Assembly: GCF_017104715.1 (NCBI RefSeq)
Contig: NZ_JAAGPI010000012.1
Span: 184,828-248,827 of the forward strand
Length of the DNA: 64,000 bases
DNA from: Burkholderia sp. Ac-20365
Lineage (GTDB): Bacteria; Pseudomonadota; Gammaproteobacteria; Burkholderiales; Burkholderiaceae
Direction of reading: 5' to 3'
The notes beneath the pieces were generated by a model. That model had not been told where the DNA came from, did no database searches, and was given only the letters and a program-made list of their open reading frames with translations. The translations under genes and the position numbers were made by a program. Position 1 is the stretch's first letter, and each line of letters begins with the position of its first letter. Shown piece by piece: positions 61,932 to 64,000 of this stretch.

Positions 61932-62798
61932 TCAATGTGCGGATCGTTCGTAAGCGGTGTGCAGTGCGCGGCGCGTCATTTCGCCCACCATCGCCCGCTT
62001 GTACTCGTCGTCGCCGCGCAGGTCGGGGACGGGGTTGCACGCGGCCATCGCGCGGCGCACGGCTTCGTCGACGTGCGCGTCGTCGAAAGGCTCGCCGCGC
62101 AGTGCGGCTTCGGCGTCTGTCGCGTGGATCACCGTGTCGCCGACATTCGTCAGAGCAATGCGCACATCGTCGACACGGCCGCCACGCATACGCAGCGTCA
62201 CCGCCGACGCCGCCGTCGCGAAGTCGCCCGTCTTGCGCTTGAGTTTCGCGTAGCAGTAGCCGGTGCCGGCAGGCGGCACGGGAATGCGAATGGACGTCAG
62301 GATTTCCGCGGGTTCCATCAGCGTCGCGTAGGTGCCGATGAAGAAGCCATCGGCGGGCACGATGCGCTCGCCTTGCGCGCCTTGCAGCACGAAGGATGCA
62401 TCGAGCGCGATCATCAGCGCGGGATGATCGTTGCCGGGGTCGCCGTGCGAGATGTCGCCGCCCAATGTGCCGCGATACCGCACCTGCGGATCGGCAATCT
62501 GCCGCGCGCCCTCGACGAGCAGCGGACATTTCTCTTGCAGCAGCGCAGACCAGATCAGCTGGTTTTCCGTCGTCATCGCGCCGATGTGTAACACGCCGTT
62601 GTCTTCCCTGATGCCCTGAAGCTCGGCGAGCTTGCCCAGGTCGATCAGATGCTCGGGCTGCGCGAAACGCAGCTTCATCATCGGCAGCAGGCTGTGGCCG
62701 CCTGCCAGCAGCTTTGCTGCGTCGCCGTGCTCGCCCAGTAACGCGAGCGCTTCCGGCAGCGTCTGTGGCGCGTGGTATTCGAAAGGTCGGGGAATCAC
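61932..62798 (-). CDS. coxM: Aerobic CO dehydrogenase medium (FAD) subunit
   Basis: A 288-residue flavoprotein. AGGHSLLPMMKLR and RYRGTLGGDISHGDPGNDHPA are the FAD-binding motifs of the family (AGGxS and GGxxAxxxP types). GTG 62798 is selected as start: GGAG lies upstream, and the product then begins IPRPFEYHAPQTL and equals the usual length (288). It is the first gene of the cox operon, divergent from rcoM. Confidence 0.95.
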   Translation of the reverse strand: MIPRPFEYHAPQTLPEALALLGEHGDAAKLLAGGHSLLPMMKLRFAQPEHLIDLGKLAELQGIREDNGVLHIGAMTTENQLIWSALLQEKCPLLVEGARQIADPQVRYRGTLGGDISHGDPGNDHPALMIALDASFVLQGAQGERIVPADGFFIGTYATLMEPAEILTSIRIPVPPAGTGYCYAKLKRKTGDFATAASAVTLRMRGGRVDDVRIALTNVGDTVIHATDAEAALRGEPFDDAHVDEAVRRAMAACNPVPDLRGDDEYKRAMVGEMTRRALHTAYERSAH

Positions 62799-62909
62799 GT
62801 CAGTCTCCTGTATCGACGCGGGACTTTGTTGCTGTTGTGGTCCATCCGGGGTTGAGGATTTCACAATGCAATGCAGCAATTCAACGCGATTTCCCAAACG
62901 GCGGGCTGA

Positions 62910-62936
62910 TTGCGTCGACAGCCAGAAAACTTGCGT
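62910..62936. promoter_or_regulatory. TTGCGT direct repeats between coxM and rcoM
   Basis: TTGCGT occurs at 62910-62915 and again at 62931-62936, 21 bp (two helical turns) apart, with a looser TTTCCC another 20 bp upstream. RcoM is reported to bind phased direct repeats, so this is a candidate operator in the 227-bp divergent promoter region. The match is short and unproven. Confidence 0.4.
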
Positions 62937-63025
62937 GAAAAAGGGAAAAGACTTAAAACGGAGGCACCGCTCCGGCATCGAACTTGCCGTGCGCAGCGGG
63001 ATGGGCGCCTCGGGGAGAACCCTGC

Positions 63026-63829
63026 ATGACACCGTTCGAACACGCCACGCCGACCACCGATGCACGCCGCGGGGAGACCTTCCAGCATCGCCTGGAACAG
63101 TTCAATCCGGGCGTGGTATGGCTCGACGCTCAGGGGCGCGTCAGTGCATTCAACGATGTCGCGTTGCAGGTTCTCGGGCCGGCGGGCGAGCAGTCGTTAG
63201 GTGTTGCGCAGGACAAGCTGTTTGGCATCGATGTCGTGCAGCTTCATCCAGAGAAGAGCCGCGACAAGCTGCGGTTTCTACTGCAATCGCGCGATGCGGG
63301 TGGATGCCCGGTGAAGTCGCCACCGCCTGTGGCGATGATGATCAATATTCCTGATCGTATTTTGATGATCAAGGTGTCGCGCATGCTGGATATGCATGGT
63401 GCCTGCGGCACGTGCATGATCTTCTATGACGTGACGGATCTCACTACCGAGCCTTTGAGTGAAACGCGTGTGGGGACGGATGCCGCGCCTAGACGCCTTC
63501 TCAAGATTCCTGTTTATCGCAAGAACCGTGTGATTCTGATTGATCTGAAGGACATTATCCGGTTTCAGGGTGATGGGCATTACACGACTATCGTGACTAA
63601 AGATGATCGCTTTCTCTCGAATCTTTCCCTTGCGGATCTCGAATTGCGGCTTGATAACAGTATTTTTTTGCGTGTGCATCGGAGTCATATTGTTAGTTTG
63701 CCGTATGCGATTGAACTCCTTAAGGCTGATGAGAGTATGAATCTGGTGATGGGGGACGCTGACAGGAGCGTTGTGCCTGTTAGTCGGGCGCGGGTCGCGC
63801 AGTTGAAGGAAAGGTTTGGAGTGAGTTAA
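63026..63829 (+). CDS. rcoM: RcoM, PAS-LytTR haem-based CO sensor and activator
   Basis: A 267-residue single-component regulator: PAS haem domain (about 20-140) and LytTR DNA-binding domain (about 160-265, LLKIPVYRKNRVILIDLKDI ... FLRVHRSHIVSLPYAIELL). With ATG 63026 (GGGGAGAA upstream) the haem ligands known for B. xenovorans RcoM fall at identical numbers: His74 (QLHPEKS), Cys94 (GGCPV) and Met104 (VAMM). CO displaces Met104 and activates cox transcription. It is divergent from coxM. Codon use in the last third is noticeably more AT-rich than in the cox genes. Confidence 0.95.
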   Translation: MTPFEHATPTTDARRGETFQHRLEQFNPGVVWLDAQGRVSAFNDVALQVLGPAGEQSLGVAQDKLFGIDVVQLHPEKSRDKLRFLLQSRDAGGCPVKSPPPVAMMINIPDRILMIKVSRMLDMHGACGTCMIFYDVTDLTTEPLSETRVGTDAAPRRLLKIPVYRKNRVILIDLKDIIRFQGDGHYTTIVTKDDRFLSNLSLADLELRLDNSIFLRVHRSHIVSLPYAIELLKADESMNLVMGDADRSVVPVSRARVAQLKERFGVS

Positions 63830-63931
63830 GGTTTTTTTGTCTTGCGACGTTGGGGTGGTTTGCTATTTGTCTTCGCTGGCATCCGCGTTAGCGCCTACGC
63901 GGCGCAGGCGTTGCCCCTGTGCGGGGCGGCA

Positions 63932-63963
63932 CTTACTTTCTTTGCCGCCGCAAAGAAAGTAAG
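63932..63963. repeat. Stem-loop intergenic repeat (Paraburkholderia type)
   Basis: CTTACTTTCTTTGC-cgcc-GCAAAGAAAGTAAG, a perfect 14-bp stem with a 4-nt loop, followed by a further CAAAGAAAG copy. The surrounding text (GCGGGGCGGCACTTACTTTC, GCGGGCT..ACCGCCCG) is, to my knowledge, a dispersed intergenic element in Burkholderia-group genomes. Only one copy lies in this window, so repetitiveness is from memory, not seen. Confidence 0.65.
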
Positions 63964-64000
63964 CAAAGAAAGCGGGCTAACACCGCCCGTTCTTGACCTC

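Noticed and set aside
1..64000. CRISPR arrays, rRNA, tRNA and prophage genes
   Set aside because: No spaced direct-repeat array, no tRNA or rRNA conserved blocks and no phage structural genes were recognised in a by-eye reading; a dedicated tRNA search was not possible.

Overview
The window is high-GC, densely coded DNA with many regulators, ABC transporters and catabolic enzymes. The gene families point to a beta-proteobacterium of the Burkholderia sensu lato group, most likely Paraburkholderia or Caballeronia: an OmpC-type porin, an RcoM CO sensor with B. xenovorans residue numbering, a REP-type transposase derivative, and a stem-loop of a kind I associate with this group near position 63950. 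The mix of accessory catabolic operons resembles a second replicon; this is inference.

Left part (1-17000): acyl-CoA and small-molecule metabolism. A truncated crotonase and a CaiB-type CoA-transferase are followed by a fumarylacetoacetase and an MFS transporter, then a TetR regulator with a clear promoter and operator. A cupin / NTF2-like / SDR cluster faces an AraC regulator. An aminotransferase, a signal-less binding-protein homologue and a PhzF-family protein form an operon divergent from a MocR regulator. Two paralogous acyl-CoA dehydrogenases, both with Asp where the catalytic Glu is expected, lie beside a regulator with a SufR-like cysteine cluster.

Middle part (17000-46500): a LacI-controlled, translationally coupled transport operon (binding protein, two permeases, a 64-residue membrane protein, two ATPases) ends in dhaL-dhaK, so it probably imports and phosphorylates a ketose or polyol. 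Divergent metR/metE share a palindromic operator. A fluoride riboswitch precedes a DUF190 gene with no crcB nearby. Next come an ankyrin-protein remnant, a Y1-transposase homologue that has lost its HUH motif, a FUSC transporter, DUF305 with a beta-propeller protein, LysR/MFS, a transglutaminase, DUF2254 with a beta-carbonic anhydrase, a porin, a zinc-type oxidoreductase with divergent LysR, and a secreted hydrolase.

Right part (46500-64000): a xylitol/arabitol-type operon (binding protein, two permeases, polyol dehydrogenase, ATPase, AraC regulator, xylulokinase) ends at a strong terminator. Upstream of it is a complete aerobic form I carbon monoxide dehydrogenase operon, coxMSLGDE followed by an XdhC/CoxI protein fused to a YHS domain and a MobA-like cytidylyltransferase. 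It is divergent from rcoM, a PAS-LytTR haem sensor of CO. CoxL carries the Cu-binding AYRCSFR loop, and RcoM keeps His74, Cys94 and Met104. The organism is therefore predicted to oxidise CO under CO-responsive control.
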